A stretch of DNA of 14,853 nt from JBHIEE01 sp046760445 (GCA_046760445.1 JBHIEE010000069.1:1-14853), one strand, 5' to 3'. Positions 5,652 to 13,984 are shown, counted from the first letter of the stretch. Notes: generated by a model from the letters alone, not told the origin. Program-made: numbers and translations.

Positions 5652-5893
5652 AAGCCAGAGTAATTGTTTCCTTTAAAGATGAGGTCTTAGACCCTCAGGG
5701 ATTAACCATCAAAAATGCCCTGCACAGTCTGGGTTATAACTTTGTCAAAGATGTCAGACAGGGAAAAGTGTTTGAGATTGAAATGGATGGTCTTGACCTT
5801 AAACAAGCTGAAAAATACCTCCGGGAAATTGCTGATAAAGTGTTAGCCAATCCTGTTATTGAAAAATTCTCGTGGGAAATAATTGAAAATTAA
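5648..5893 (+). CDS. purS: FGAM synthase subunit PurS
   Basis: 81 aa, the normal PurS length. The sequence MKARVIVSFKDEVLDPQGLTIKNALHSLGY is the characteristic beta-strand plus 'DPQG' helix of PurS, followed by VKDVRQGKVFEIEM and a helix with AEKYLREIADKVLANPVIEKFSWEI. PurS dimers bridge PurL and PurQ and help ammonia pass between them. The ATG overlaps the purB stop (ATGA), so the genes are translationally coupled. Its presence explains why PurL here is the short form. Confidence 0.95.
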   Translation: MKARVIVSFKDEVLDPQGLTIKNALHSLGYNFVKDVRQGKVFEIEMDGLDLKQAEKYLREIADKVLANPVIEKFSWEIIEN

Positions 5894-5999
5894 CGAAAGG
5901 AACAAGTCACAAATTTTAATTCAAGAAATAATACTTTTTATTTATAGGCTTGTGACTTGAGACTTGTAATTTGAGACCTGCGACCTGAAGCTTGTAAAA
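5894..5999. repeat. purS-purQ spacer with 10-bp inverted repeat and short direct repeats
   Basis: CAAGTCACAA (5903-5912) is perfectly complementary to TTGTGACTTG (5950-5959), giving a hairpin with a 37-nt loop. The right arm runs on into degenerate repeats of the type (G)ACTTG(A/T)-(G)ACCTG up to the purQ start (5950-5996). There is no T-run after the stem, so a classical terminator is unlikely. It interrupts an otherwise tightly packed purBSQL run. Confidence 0.6.
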
Positions 6000-6692
6000 A
6001 TGAAATTTGGAGTAGTTATCTTCCCTGGTTCCAATTGCGATTATGACACCTATTTCGTGCTTAAAGAAGTTCTAAATCAAGATACAATCTTTCTCTGGCA
6101 TAAAGACCATAATCTAAAAGAAGTAGACGCTGTTATCTTACCAGGAGGTTTTTCTTACGGAGATTATCTGCGTTCAGGAGCAATTGCCAAGTTCTCTCCC
6201 CTGATGCAGGAAGTAAAGGAATTCGCTTTAAAAGGAGGTCCTGTTCTCGGCATCTGCAATGGGTTTCAGATTTTACTTGAGTTGGGTCTTTTACCTGGAG
6301 CAATGCTGAGAAACAAAAATTTGAAATTTCTGTGTCAATTCGTTTATCTTCGGGTAGAAAACCCCAATACTCTCTTCACTAAACAATGTAAGAAAGGACA
6401 AATATTAAAAATTCCAATTGCTCATTTTGATGGAAATTACTATGCTCCACAAGAAGTGATTGACCAGTTAAAGAAAAACGACCAAATAGTTCTTCGCTAC
6501 TCGACTCCGGATGGAGAGATTACTCCAGAGGCAAATGTCAATGGCTCTATGGAAAATATTGCTGGCATTATAAATCAGGAAGGAAATATTATGGGTTTGA
6601 TGCCTCATCCTGAGAGGGCAAGTGAAGAGATTATGGGAAGTGAAAACGGCCAATATATATTCAAATCAATGGTGAATTCCTGGATTAAATAA
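6000..6692 (+). CDS. purQ: FGAM synthase glutaminase subunit PurQ
   Basis: 230 aa, class I glutamine amidotransferase. It releases ammonia from glutamine for PurL to convert FGAR to FGAM. The nucleophile is C86 in GPVLGICNGFQILLE; the rest of the triad is H203 and E205 in MGLMPHPERASEE. FPGSNCDYDT (8-17) and LPGGFSYGDYLRSGAIA (47-63) are typical PurQ signatures. The ribosome site is weak; the ATG is fixed by the universal MKFGVVIFPGSN-type N-terminus. It follows purS after a repeat-bearing gap and precedes purL by 3 nt. Confidence 0.97.
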   Translation: MKFGVVIFPGSNCDYDTYFVLKEVLNQDTIFLWHKDHNLKEVDAVILPGGFSYGDYLRSGAIAKFSPLMQEVKEFALKGGPVLGICNGFQILLELGLLPGAMLRNKNLKFLCQFVYLRVENPNTLFTKQCKKGQILKIPIAHFDGNYYAPQEVIDQLKKNDQIVLRYSTPDGEITPEANVNGSMENIAGIINQEGNIMGLMPHPERASEEIMGSENGQYIFKSMVNSWIK

Positions 6693-6695
6693 AAG

Positions 6696-8909
6696 ATGAT
6701 AGATAAAAAAATCATTGAACAGCACAATTTAACGCTCGAAGAATATCAAAAAATTGTTGATTTCCTGGGTCGGGAACCAAATTTAACAGAACTGGGAATA
6801 TTCTCTTTGATGTGGTCAGAGCACTGCAGCTATAAGAGTTCTAAGATTTACTTAAAGAATCTCCCCACCACTGGTAAGCAGGTCATTCAAGGACCAGGCG
6901 AGAATGCAGGAGTAATTGATATTGGAGATGGTTTGGCTGCTGTATTTAAGATAGAGTCTCACAATCATCCATCTTACATTGAACCTTATCAGGGAGCAGC
7001 CACTGGAGTGGGAGGAATTTTGAGAGATATCTTCACTATGGGTGCTCGACCAATTGCTGTGCTTGACTCTCTCCATTTTGGTCCTTTGAACAACTCCAAG
7101 AATAGAGTAATCATGGAGGGAGTTGTTTCAGGAATTGCTGGTTATGGAAATTCATTTGGAGTTCCTACTGTGGGAGGTGAAGCCTATTTCAACCAGTGTT
7201 ATTCCCAGAATCCTCTGGTAAATGTTCTCTGTGTGGGTATTGCTCCTAAGGACAAAATATTTTACGCCCGGGCTGAAGGAAAAGGAAATCCTGTTTTGTA
7301 TGTAGGAGCCAAAACAGGTCGAGATGGAATTCACGGAGCAACCATGGCCTCTGCTGAATTTGGAGAAGACATAGAAAAGAAAAGACCAAATGTGCAGGTT
7401 GGAGACCCTTTTAAGGAAAAACTTCTCCTTGAAGCCTGTCTTGAAGTAATGAGCAAAGATTTAATTGTAGGCATTCAGGATATGGGAGCAGCAGGTCTTA
7501 CCTGTTCCACATCTGAAATGGCGGATAAATCTCACTCTGGGATTGAAATTGACTTAGACTTGGTTCCAAAAAGAGAAGAAGGAATGAATTCTTATGAAAT
7601 AATGCTTTCTGAATCTCAGGAAAGAATGCTCTTAGTTACCAGAAGAGAAAATGAGGCAAAAGTAAAGGAAATTTTCAAGAAATGGGACCTGGATGCCATC
7701 ACAGTAGGCAGAGTCACTGATACGGGACGAATGGTGGTGAAAGAAAAAGGAAAGATTGTGGTTGATATTCCTGTGAGTGCTATTGTGAAAGATTGTCCAG
7801 TGTATCAGAGACCTGTGAAAGAACCCTCCTACTTAAAGGAAGTAAATACATTAGAATTCATTCCCATTCCCAAGGATTTAAACGAAACATTTTTGAAACT
7901 TCTGGCTTCTCCTACGATTGCTGATAAAGAATGGATTTATAGGCAGTATGACCATATGGTTCAGATTAATACTGCTCTTTTGCCTGGAGGAGATGCTTCT
8001 GTTTTAAGAATTAAAGGAACAAAAAAAGCTTTAGGTATAGCTCTTGATGGCAATTCTCTCTATACCTATCTTGCCCCAAAAAGAGGAGCTCAAATTGCAG
8101 TGGCTGAAGCCTGTCGCAATTTAGCCTGCGTAGGAGCAAAACCACTCGGAGTGACCAATTGCTTGAATTTTGGTAATCCTGAAAAACCTGAGATTATGTG
8201 GCAATTTAAAGAGGTGGTAGAAGGGATGGCTGAAGCCTGTCGGTTTTTTAATCTTCCAGTTACTGGAGGAAATGTCAGTTTTTATAATGAAACAATGGGT
8301 GTTCCTGTGTACCCTACTCCAGTTTTAGGAATAGTCGGTTTGATTGATGATATCTCTAAAATAATGACTCCTGATTTTAAAAATGAAGGCGATTATATTA
8401 TTCTCTTAGGTAAAAATAAAGAAGAATTAGGTGGTTCTGAATACCTAAAAACAATTTTTAATCAGGAAAAAGGTCTACCACCAGAAATTAATTTATCTCA
8501 GGAAAAAAAGATCCAGGATTTCTGTCTCGAATTAATAAATAAAGGATTGATTAACTCAGCCCATGATATTTCAGAAGGAGGACTTGCTGTTTGCGTGGCT
8601 GAAAGCTGTTTTATGAGTGAAAATAAGTGGGGGGTAGAAGTTAATCTGGAGGATGATTTTCGGCCAGATGCTCTTCTTTTTGGAGAAACCCAGTCAAGAA
8701 TTGTTGTTAGTACTAATTCTTCAAAAATTGACGAGATTAAAAAATTAGCTCGCTCTCATCAAATCCCCTACCAGATTATAGGTCAAGTAAAAGGAGAAAA
8801 ATTTCAAATCAGGCAAAAGGGAAAATTGCTAATAAATCTCCCTCTAAAAAAAATCTATCACACTTGGAAAGAAACTCTACCTGATTTCTTTAAATTGACT
8901 CTTTCTTAG
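6696..8909 (+). CDS. purL: FGAM synthase large subunit PurL (short form)
   Basis: 737 aa, the short PurL that needs PurS and PurQ, unlike the roughly 1,300-aa fused enzyme. It performs ATP-dependent amination of FGAR to FGAM. The sequence contains SLMWSEHCSYKSSK (37-50), GPGENAGVIDIGDG (66-79) and the FKIESHNHPSYIEPYQGAATGVGGILRDI block (84-112) with the ATP- and substrate-binding histidines. It also has the second-half repeats HDISEGGLAVCVAES and GGNVSFYNE that show the internal duplication of the family. It is full length with no frameshift. The gene is tightly packed: 3 nt after purQ and 14 nt before purF. Confidence 0.97.
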   Translation: MIDKKIIEQHNLTLEEYQKIVDFLGREPNLTELGIFSLMWSEHCSYKSSKIYLKNLPTTGKQVIQGPGENAGVIDIGDGLAAVFKIESHNHPSYIEPYQGAATGVGGILRDIFTMGARPIAVLDSLHFGPLNNSKNRVIMEGVVSGIAGYGNSFGVPTVGGEAYFNQCYSQNPLVNVLCVGIAPKDKIFYARAEGKGNPVLYVGAKTGRDGIHGATMASAEFGEDIEKKRPNVQVGDPFKEKLLLEACLEVMSKDLIVGIQDMGAAGLTCSTSEMADKSHSGIEIDLDLVPKREEGMNSYEIMLSESQERMLLVTRRENEAKVKEIFKKWDLDAITVGRVTDTGRMVVKEKGKIVVDIPVSAIVKDCPVYQRPVKEPSYLKEVNTLEFIPIPKDLNETFLKLLASPTIADKEWIYRQYDHMVQINTALLPGGDASVLRIKGTKKALGIALDGNSLYTYLAPKRGAQIAVAEACRNLACVGAKPLGVTNCLNFGNPEKPEIMWQFKEVVEGMAEACRFFNLPVTGGNVSFYNETMGVPVYPTPVLGIVGLIDDISKIMTPDFKNEGDYIILLGKNKEELGGSEYLKTIFNQEKGLPPEINLSQEKKIQDFCLELINKGLINSAHDISEGGLAVCVAESCFMSENKWGVEVNLEDDFRPDALLFGETQSRIVVSTNSSKIDEIKKLARSHQIPYQIIGQVKGEKFQIRQKGKLLINLPLKKIYHTWKETLPDFFKLTLS

Positions 8910-8923
8910 AGCAAAATTACGGG

Positions 8924-10273
8924 ATGGAAAAATCAAAAGAAAAATGTGGAGTATTTGGAATATCCCATGCCCGACAGGCTTCCTACCTCACTTTCTTGGG
9001 ACTTTACGCTCTTCAACACCGCGGACAGGAGAGCTGCGGAATTGTCTCCTCAGATGGAAATACCCTTTATTTAGAAAAACATATGGGCTATGTGGCAGAT
9101 GCTTTTAATCAAAGTTCATTTAAAAAATTAAAGGGACGGACAGCAATTGGGCATGTTCGATACTCAACCACTGGTGAGACTACATTTCGTAATGCCCAAC
9201 CAATTATTATTGACAGTTATTTGGGTCAAATCGCCTTAGCCCACAATGGAAATTTAGTTAATGTCAGCCAATTGAGAAAAGATTTAGTCAAAAAAGGTTC
9301 TCTTTTTCAGTCTTCAACTGACAGTGAAGTTATTCTTCATCTTATCGCTCAATCTTCTGAAAAGGAAATTGAATTAGCTTTAGTCAATGCTTTGAAAAAA
9401 GTTAAAGGAGCATACAGTTTAATTATTCTTACCCAAGACAAATTAATTGCTGTTCGTGATCCCTATGGGTTCCGTCCACTTTCTCTGGCCAGAATGAGTA
9501 ATTCTTATTTGATTTCTTCAGAAACCTGTGCCTTTGATTTACTCGATGCCAAATATGTTCGGGATATAGAACCAGGTGAAATATTAGTTATTAATCAAAA
9601 AGGCATTGTATCTTCGATAAAACTACCTTCGAAAAAACATCAATTCTGCATTTTTGAACATATTTATTTTGCTCGACCTGACAGCCTCCTCTTTGGAGAA
9701 AATGTCAACCAAGTAAGGATTAAACTCGGTAAGAAATTGGCTATTGAACAACCAGCCAAAGCAGATATAGTCGTTCCAATACCAGACTCAGGTCTATGGG
9801 CTGGATTAGGATATTACCGTCAATCCGGTCTTCCTCTGGAAATGGCTCTTATTAGAAATCATTATGTTGGTCGAACTTTTATTCAACCTGAAGAATCAAT
9901 TAGACATTTCGGTGTGAGAGTTAAATTGAATCCAATAAAAAAATTAATCGAAGGGAAAAGAGTAGTTCTGGTGGACGATTCTATTGTGCGAGGGACAACC
10001 AGCCGACGAATAGTCCGATTAATCAGGTCAGCAGGTGCAGCAGAAGTCCATTATCGGGTCAGCTCTCCGCCAATCATTGGACCCTGCCTTTATGGCATAG
10101 ACACTCCTACAAGAAAAGAATTAATTGCTGCCAATTACTCTCTTTCTGAAATAACCAATTTCATTGAAGCTGATTCACTCGGTTATTTAAGTTTAGAAGG
10201 AATGTTAAAGGCAGTCAAAAATAAAGATGAATTCTGTCTTGCTTGTTTTACGTCCAAATATCCAGTAGAATGA
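8924..10273 (+). CDS. purF: Amidophosphoribosyltransferase (4Fe-4S type)
   Basis: 449 aa. It makes phosphoribosylamine from PRPP and glutamine, the committed step of purine synthesis. The N-terminal nucleophile is C8 in KCGVFGI after a seven-residue leader that would be removed. The glutaminase domain follows (LYALQHRGQESCGI, GHVRYSTTG, LAHNGNLVN), then the PRPP loop VVLVDDSIVRGTTSRR (347-362). Four cysteines fit the Fe-S ligands of the Bacillus-type enzyme: C242, C388 and the C438-LA-C441 pair. An oxygen-sensitive cluster is therefore expected. It is separated from purM by a four-helix-bundle gene and repeats, while it lies 14 nt after purL. Confidence 0.97.
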   Translation: MEKSKEKCGVFGISHARQASYLTFLGLYALQHRGQESCGIVSSDGNTLYLEKHMGYVADAFNQSSFKKLKGRTAIGHVRYSTTGETTFRNAQPIIIDSYLGQIALAHNGNLVNVSQLRKDLVKKGSLFQSSTDSEVILHLIAQSSEKEIELALVNALKKVKGAYSLIILTQDKLIAVRDPYGFRPLSLARMSNSYLISSETCAFDLLDAKYVRDIEPGEILVINQKGIVSSIKLPSKKHQFCIFEHIYFARPDSLLFGENVNQVRIKLGKKLAIEQPAKADIVVPIPDSGLWAGLGYYRQSGLPLEMALIRNHYVGRTFIQPEESIRHFGVRVKLNPIKKLIEGKRVVLVDDSIVRGTTSRRIVRLIRSAGAAEVHYRVSSPPIIGPCLYGIDTPTRKELIAANYSLSEITNFIEADSLGYLSLEGMLKAVKNKDEFCLACFTSKYPVE

Positions 10274-10324
10274 AACAAAAAACAAAATGAAAAATTCCAA
10301 ATTTCATATACCGTGAAGAGTAAG

Positions 10325-10355
10325 GAGTAAAGAGAAAGGAGAAAGGAGTAAAGTG
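10325..10355 (+). repeat. Left inverted-repeat tract flanking the four-helix-bundle gene
   Basis: GAGTAAAGAG (10325-10334) is perfectly complementary to CTCTTTACTC at 10812-10821, and GAGTAAAGTG (10346-10355) to CACTTTACTC at 10805-10814. The second arm overlaps the GTG start and supplies the AAAGGAG ribosome site. The tract is a series of GGAGTAAAG-like units. Confidence 0.7.
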
Positions 10356-10712
10356 ATAGATAAACCTCATAAAAAATTGGATGTTTGGCAGAAATCGATA
10401 AACTTAGTACAAATAATTTATGAACTAACAAAATCCTTCCTGAAAATTGAGGTTTATGGGTTAGCTAATCAAATGAGAAGAGCTGCCATATCAATACCTG
10501 CGAACATTGGGGAAGGCGCAGCTCGACAAACCAAGAAAGAATTTGTCCAATTTCTTCACATGGCTCAGGGCTCATTAAGCGAGCTCGATACTCATTTAGA
10601 AATATCTAAAAAATTAGATTATCTGAAAGAAGACAATCTCCAAGAGTTATCATTTCTAATGAACGAAATTGACAAAATGATCACCGGCTTAATTAAATCA
10701 CTAAAAAAATAA
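10353..10712 (+). CDS. Four-helix-bundle protein, S23/23S rRNA intervening-sequence family
   Basis: 119 aa with the full family signature: KLDVWQKSINLVQIIYELTKSF, then EVYGLANQMRRAAISIPANIGEGAARQTKKEFVQFLHMAQGSLSELDTHLEISKKLDYL. These are small, basic, pentamer-forming helical proteins related to Avd of diversity-generating retroelements. Many are encoded inside 23S rRNA intervening sequences, but free-standing copies are common and their role is unknown. The start is GTG at 10353 with AAGGAG 5 nt upstream. It lies in the operon direction between purF and purM. The flanking inverted repeats and a partial second 5' end at 10738-10777 suggest it arrived as a small insertion and has no role in purine synthesis. 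Confidence 0.88.
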   Translation: MIDKPHKKLDVWQKSINLVQIIYELTKSFLKIEVYGLANQMRRAAISIPANIGEGAARQTKKEFVQFLHMAQGSLSELDTHLEISKKLDYLKEDNLQELSFLMNEIDKMITGLIKSLKK

Positions 10713-10737
10713 CCCCTTACTATTCATAGTGAACTGT

Positions 10738-10777
10738 AAGGAGTGAAGTGAGAAATAAACCTTATACCAAATTAAAT
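10738..10777 (+). repeat. Partial copy of the four-helix-bundle gene 5' end
   Basis: This 40-nt segment aligns without gaps to 10343-10382 at roughly three-quarters identity or better: AAGGAGTGAAGTGAGAAATAAACC... against AAGGAGTAAAGTGATAGATAAACC.... It includes the ribosome site and a GTG (10748) that opens MRNKPYTKLN, against MIDKPHKKLD in the intact gene. The frame then runs without family similarity to a TGA at 10856-10858 that overlaps the purM ATG. Confidence 0.7.
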
Positions 10778-10804
10778 CGCAAAAAAACAACTCTTAACTC
10801 TTTA

Positions 10805-10821
10805 CACTTTACTCTTTACTC
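10805..10821 (-). repeat. Right inverted-repeat tract flanking the four-helix-bundle gene
   Basis: This tract holds CACTTTACTC and CTCTTTACTC, the complements of both left arms. Just after it TATAAT (10826-10831) could serve as a -10 for purM with a poor -35 (TTTACA or TTACAC about 18-19 nt upstream), so the insertion may have brought a weak promoter. Confidence 0.6.
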
Positions 10822-10854
10822 AATGTATAATGTATGTGGTTTGAGGAAAAAAAA

Positions 10855-11889
10855 ATGAGTAAAAAGAAAATCAGCTACAAGGATGCAGGAGTGGATGTAG
10901 ATAAGGGAAATGAAGCAGTAAAAAGGATCAAAAAACTAATTAAAGAGATTGGACTCGACTCTGAAAAAGAGATTGGACATTTTGGTGGATTTTTCCCTTT
11001 CCCTATAAAAAAATATACTCAGCCTATCCTTGTTTCCAGTGTTGATGGAGTTGGAACTAAACTAAAAGTTGCTTTTATGACAGACCAGCATCACACAATT
11101 GGTCAAGATTTAGTCAATCATTGTGTCAACGATATCCTGGTCCAGGGTGCTCGACCTCTGTTTTTTATGGATTATTTGGCTATGGGAAAACTGGAGCCAG
11201 AGGTTGTCGCGCAAATAGTAAAAGGTATTATTATTGCTTGTAAAGAAAACAACTGTCTTTTAATTGGAGGAGAAACAGCTGAGATGCCGGATTTTTACCG
11301 TGCTGGAGAATATGACTTAGCAGGATTTATTGTTGGAGTAGTTGAAAAAAACAAAATAATCGATGGTTCTCAAATAAGCGCAGGAGATATAATTATTGGA
11401 CTCGCCTCTTCAGGTCTACATACAAATGGTTACTCCCTTGCTCGAAAAATAATATTTGAAAAATTGAAATTAAAACCAGATTCTTATCTTCGAGAAATAG
11501 GTAAAACAGTGGCTGAAGAACTCCTCGCTATTCATAGATGTTATTTGTCCTCAATAATTGATTTGATAGAAGGAGAATTATTAACTGGACTGGCTCACAT
11601 TACTGGCGGAGGAATCACTGACAACTTGGCTCGCATTTTACCTGAAAATCTTCAGGCAGAAATCAGATTAAATTCCTGGAAAATCTTACCAATCTTTAAT
11701 TTTTTAATTAAAGAAGCTAATCTTGATCAGGAAGAAAGTTTCAGAACATTTAATATGGGAATTGGAATGATTTTAATCTGTCATCCTGATAATAAAGAAA
11801 AAGTCATTGCCCATCTGGAAGATAAAAAAGAAAAATACTGGATAATCGGCCAAATAAAATCAGGTAAAGAAAAAATTATTTATATATAG
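10855..11889 (+). CDS. purM: Phosphoribosylformylglycinamidine cyclo-ligase (AIR synthetase)
   Basis: 344 aa, the standard length. It closes the imidazole ring: FGAM plus ATP gives AIR. Diagnostic segments are the N-terminal SYKDAGVDVDKGNEAV, SSVDGVGTKLKVA, LVNHCVNDILVQGARPLFFMDYLA, GGETAEMPDFY, ASSGLHTNGYSLAR and HITGGGITDNLARILP. PurM is homologous to one half of PurL. The start is ATG at 10855, because GAGG (10843-10846) lies 8 nt upstream; the in-frame ATG at 10834 has no ribosome site and would add seven residues outside the family's N-terminus. It follows the repeat-rich insertion and precedes purN by a 125-nt hairpin-bearing spacer. Confidence 0.97.
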   Translation: MSKKKISYKDAGVDVDKGNEAVKRIKKLIKEIGLDSEKEIGHFGGFFPFPIKKYTQPILVSSVDGVGTKLKVAFMTDQHHTIGQDLVNHCVNDILVQGARPLFFMDYLAMGKLEPEVVAQIVKGIIIACKENNCLLIGGETAEMPDFYRAGEYDLAGFIVGVVEKNKIIDGSQISAGDIIIGLASSGLHTNGYSLARKIIFEKLKLKPDSYLREIGKTVAEELLAIHRCYLSSIIDLIEGELLTGLAHITGGGITDNLARILPENLQAEIRLNSWKILPIFNFLIKEANLDQEESFRTFNMGIGMILICHPDNKEKVIAHLEDKKEKYWIIGQIKSGKEKIIYI

Positions 11890-12014
11890 AGGCACAAAGG
11901 AAATCGATAAATGAATAAAAACTTTGTGTCTATGTGCCTATTAATTTGCTTTTTAACTTTGAATTTTGATTTTTTATTTTTGATTTTTAATTTTTAATAA
12001 TTGGGGGATAATAA
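11890..12014. repeat. purM-purN spacer with alternative hairpins and a T-rich tract
   Basis: AGGCACAAAG (11890-11899, directly after the purM stop) can pair with CTTTGTGTCT (11922-11931, one G-U). Its first seven bases can instead pair with TGTGCCT (11933-11939). A tract of repeated GATTTTT/AATTTTT units follows (about 11961-11998), ending at the purN ribosome site GGGGGA. It could be an attenuator or simply an intergenic repeat. The T-rich part is too far from the stem for a textbook terminator. Confidence 0.55.
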
Positions 12015-12653
12015 ATGGAAAATGAAATTTTTACCAGTCCCAAGAAAAAAGGAAAAATTAGTGTTTTGATTTCTGGTCGAGGATCAAATTTTAAGGCGAT
12101 TCATGATTCGATTTTAGCTGGAAAAATAAATGCTGAGATTGTTTTAGTCTTCAGTAACAAGAAAGACGCTCCTGGTCTTCAAATTGCCAGAGAGAGAGGG
12201 CTGAAAACCCTTTTCCTTGATCCCAAAGATTTCTCTTCACGGGAAGAATATGACCAAAGAGTAGTCGAAGAATTAAAGAAGAGAGAAGTTGATTTAATCT
12301 GTCTTGCTGGTTATATGAGAATTTTAACTCCCTATTTTGTCAATCAATTTAAAAACAGGATAATGAACATTCATCCTGCTCTTTTACCTTCTTTTCCTGG
12401 TCTTCATGTTCAAAAAAAAGCCTTGGACTGGGGAGTCAAATTCTCAGGGGCAACAGTCCACTTTGTCACTGAAGAAGTTGATGCTGGACCAATTATCATT
12501 CAGGCAGTGGTACCGGTTTTTCAGTATGATACTGAGGATACTTTATCAGCCCGAATTTTGGAACAAGAACACAAAATCTATTCTGAAGCAGTGAGACTAT
12601 TTTTTGAAGGAAAACTTGAAGTCAGAGGAAGAAAGGTTTATATTAGAGAATAA
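12015..12653 (+). CDS. purN: Phosphoribosylglycinamide formyltransferase, folate-dependent
   Basis: 212 aa. It transfers a formyl group from 10-formyltetrahydrofolate to GAR, the third step of the pathway. Visible motifs are VLISGRGSNFKAI (phosphoribosyl-binding, residues 18-29), LAGYMRIL (97-104), and MNIHPALLPSFPGLH (117-131) with the catalytic N118 and H120. D156 in GATVHFVTEEVDAGPII is the third catalytic residue. The start has GGGGGA (12003-12008) 6 nt upstream. It is probably co-transcribed with tyrS 19 nt downstream. Confidence 0.96.
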   Translation: MENEIFTSPKKKGKISVLISGRGSNFKAIHDSILAGKINAEIVLVFSNKKDAPGLQIARERGLKTLFLDPKDFSSREEYDQRVVEELKKREVDLICLAGYMRILTPYFVNQFKNRIMNIHPALLPSFPGLHVQKKALDWGVKFSGATVHFVTEEVDAGPIIIQAVVPVFQYDTEDTLSARILEQEHKIYSEAVRLFFEGKLEVRGRKVYIRE

Positions 12654-12672
12654 TTTAATTTTGAGTTAAAAA

Positions 12673-13896
12673 ATGACGAAGGAAAAGAAGTTGTCAGCGA
12701 GTGAACAGTTAGAATACATAAAAAAAGGAACCGTCGAAATAATTCAGGAAAATGAACTCCTAAAAAAGCTCGAAAAGTCAATAAAAGAAAAGACTCCACT
12801 TAAAGTCAAAGCAGGATTTGATCCTACTGCGCCTGATATTCACTTGGGGCATACTGTGCTCCTTCGAAAAATGAGGCATTTTCAGGATTTGAGTCATCAG
12901 GTCGTTTTCCTGATTGGTGATTTTACTGGTCTGATTGGTGACCCATCGGGACAGTCTTCAACCAGACCGCCAATGACCAAGGAGGAAATCTTAAAAAATG
13001 CTGAAACTTACAAGGAGCAGATATTTAAAATACTCGACCCAAAAAAGACAACCATTGATTTCAATTCCCGCTGGCTGGCTAAACTAACCAGCTTTGATCT
13101 TATTCACTTAACCTCAAAATATACTGTGGCTCGAATTTTAGAGCGTGATGATTTTACCCAGAGAATAAAATCCAATCAGCCTATTTCTGTCCATGAAATA
13201 CTCTATCCTTTAATGCAGGCTTATGATTCGGTGGCTTTAAAAGCTGATGTGGAATTAGGTGGAACTGACCAGAAATTTAATCTATTAGTTGGTCGGGAAA
13301 TTCAGAGAGAGTATAATCAGGAACCCCAGGTAATAATCACTATGCCGCTTTTAGAAGGATTAGATGGCGTGGAAAAAATGAGCAAGAGCTTAGGAAACTA
13401 TGTTGGTATCACTGAACCTTCAAATGAAATTTACGGAAAAATAATGTCAATTTCAGATGAATTAATGTTCCGGTATTATGAACTATTAACTGATTTATCT
13501 TTAGTTGAAATTGATAAATTAAGGCAAAACATAAAATCAGGGAAAAAACATCCAAAAGAAGCAAAATCAGAATTGGCTAAATCGATTATCTCTGATTTTT
13601 GGAGCAAAGAAGATGCAGAAAAAGCTGCTGCAGAATTTGACCGAGTTTTTAAATATAAGGAACTCCCAGAGGAAATAGAAGAAATAAAAGTTTCTGAAAA
13701 AGAAATGAATATTGTTGATTTATTGGTTGATAAACATATCCTCCCTTCCCGAAAAGAAGCAAAAAGACTTATTCAACAAGGTGGAGTTTATTTGAATGGA
13801 CAAAGAGTTGACAATATTTCATTAAGAATAGACCTTAAAAAGGAAGTAATTCTCAAAATTGGAAAAAGAAAATTCTATAAAATTAAATCTAAATAA
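12673..13896 (+). CDS. tyrS: Tyrosyl-tRNA synthetase
   Basis: 407 aa, class I aminoacyl-tRNA synthetase that charges tRNA-Tyr. The HIGH-type motif is HLGH (57-60) within GFDPTAPDIHLGHTVLL. The KMSKS motif is at 235-239, followed by LGNYVGI. VELGGTDQKFNLLVGRE (193-209) is the tyrosine-binding region. The C-terminus, from about residue 343, is an S4-like RNA-binding domain (NIVDLLVDKHILPSRKEAKRLIQQGGVYLNGQRV). Length and motif spacing fit the TyrZ/type-2 bacterial form. Only 19 nt separate it from purN, so no T-box leader fits between them, and it seems to ride on the pur operon. Its own ribosome site is weak. Confidence 0.96.
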   Translation: MTKEKKLSASEQLEYIKKGTVEIIQENELLKKLEKSIKEKTPLKVKAGFDPTAPDIHLGHTVLLRKMRHFQDLSHQVVFLIGDFTGLIGDPSGQSSTRPPMTKEEILKNAETYKEQIFKILDPKKTTIDFNSRWLAKLTSFDLIHLTSKYTVARILERDDFTQRIKSNQPISVHEILYPLMQAYDSVALKADVELGGTDQKFNLLVGREIQREYNQEPQVIITMPLLEGLDGVEKMSKSLGNYVGITEPSNEIYGKIMSISDELMFRYYELLTDLSLVEIDKLRQNIKSGKKHPKEAKSELAKSIISDFWSKEDAEKAAAEFDRVFKYKELPEEIEEIKVSEKEMNIVDLLVDKHILPSRKEAKRLIQQGGVYLNGQRVDNISLRIDLKKEVILKIGKRKFYKIKSK

Positions 13897-13984
13897 AAAC
13901 TTACTTTATAATCCGAATTATATTGTCATCCAGGGATATAAATGGCATTCAGAATGAGTATATATGCAATGCAGATATGAGCGA
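13897..13984. other. Spacer after tyrS with partial recombination-site-like sequence
   Basis: No gene and no clear terminator are visible. The last part, CAGATA (13972-13977) plus 7 nt before GTTATAC (13985), echoes the right-hand element, where CAGATA (14784-14789) is followed after 10 nt by GTCAGAC (14800-14806). It may be the broken remainder of a recombination site that flanked the methyltransferase cassette. Confidence 0.35.

Noticed and set aside
10183..10431. Minus-strand 82-codon ORF over the purF/four-helix junction
   Set aside because: It overlaps two well-supported genes on the other strand and has a low-complexity Leu/Ser/Phe composition caused by the GAGTAAAG repeats.
10834..10854. 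Earlier ATG start for purM
   Set aside because: There is no ribosome site before it, whereas GAGG is well placed before the ATG at 10855, where the family N-terminus begins.
12654..12672. T-box leader before tyrS
   Set aside because: Only 19 nt separate purN and tyrS, too short for a T-box, and no T-box core was seen upstream.
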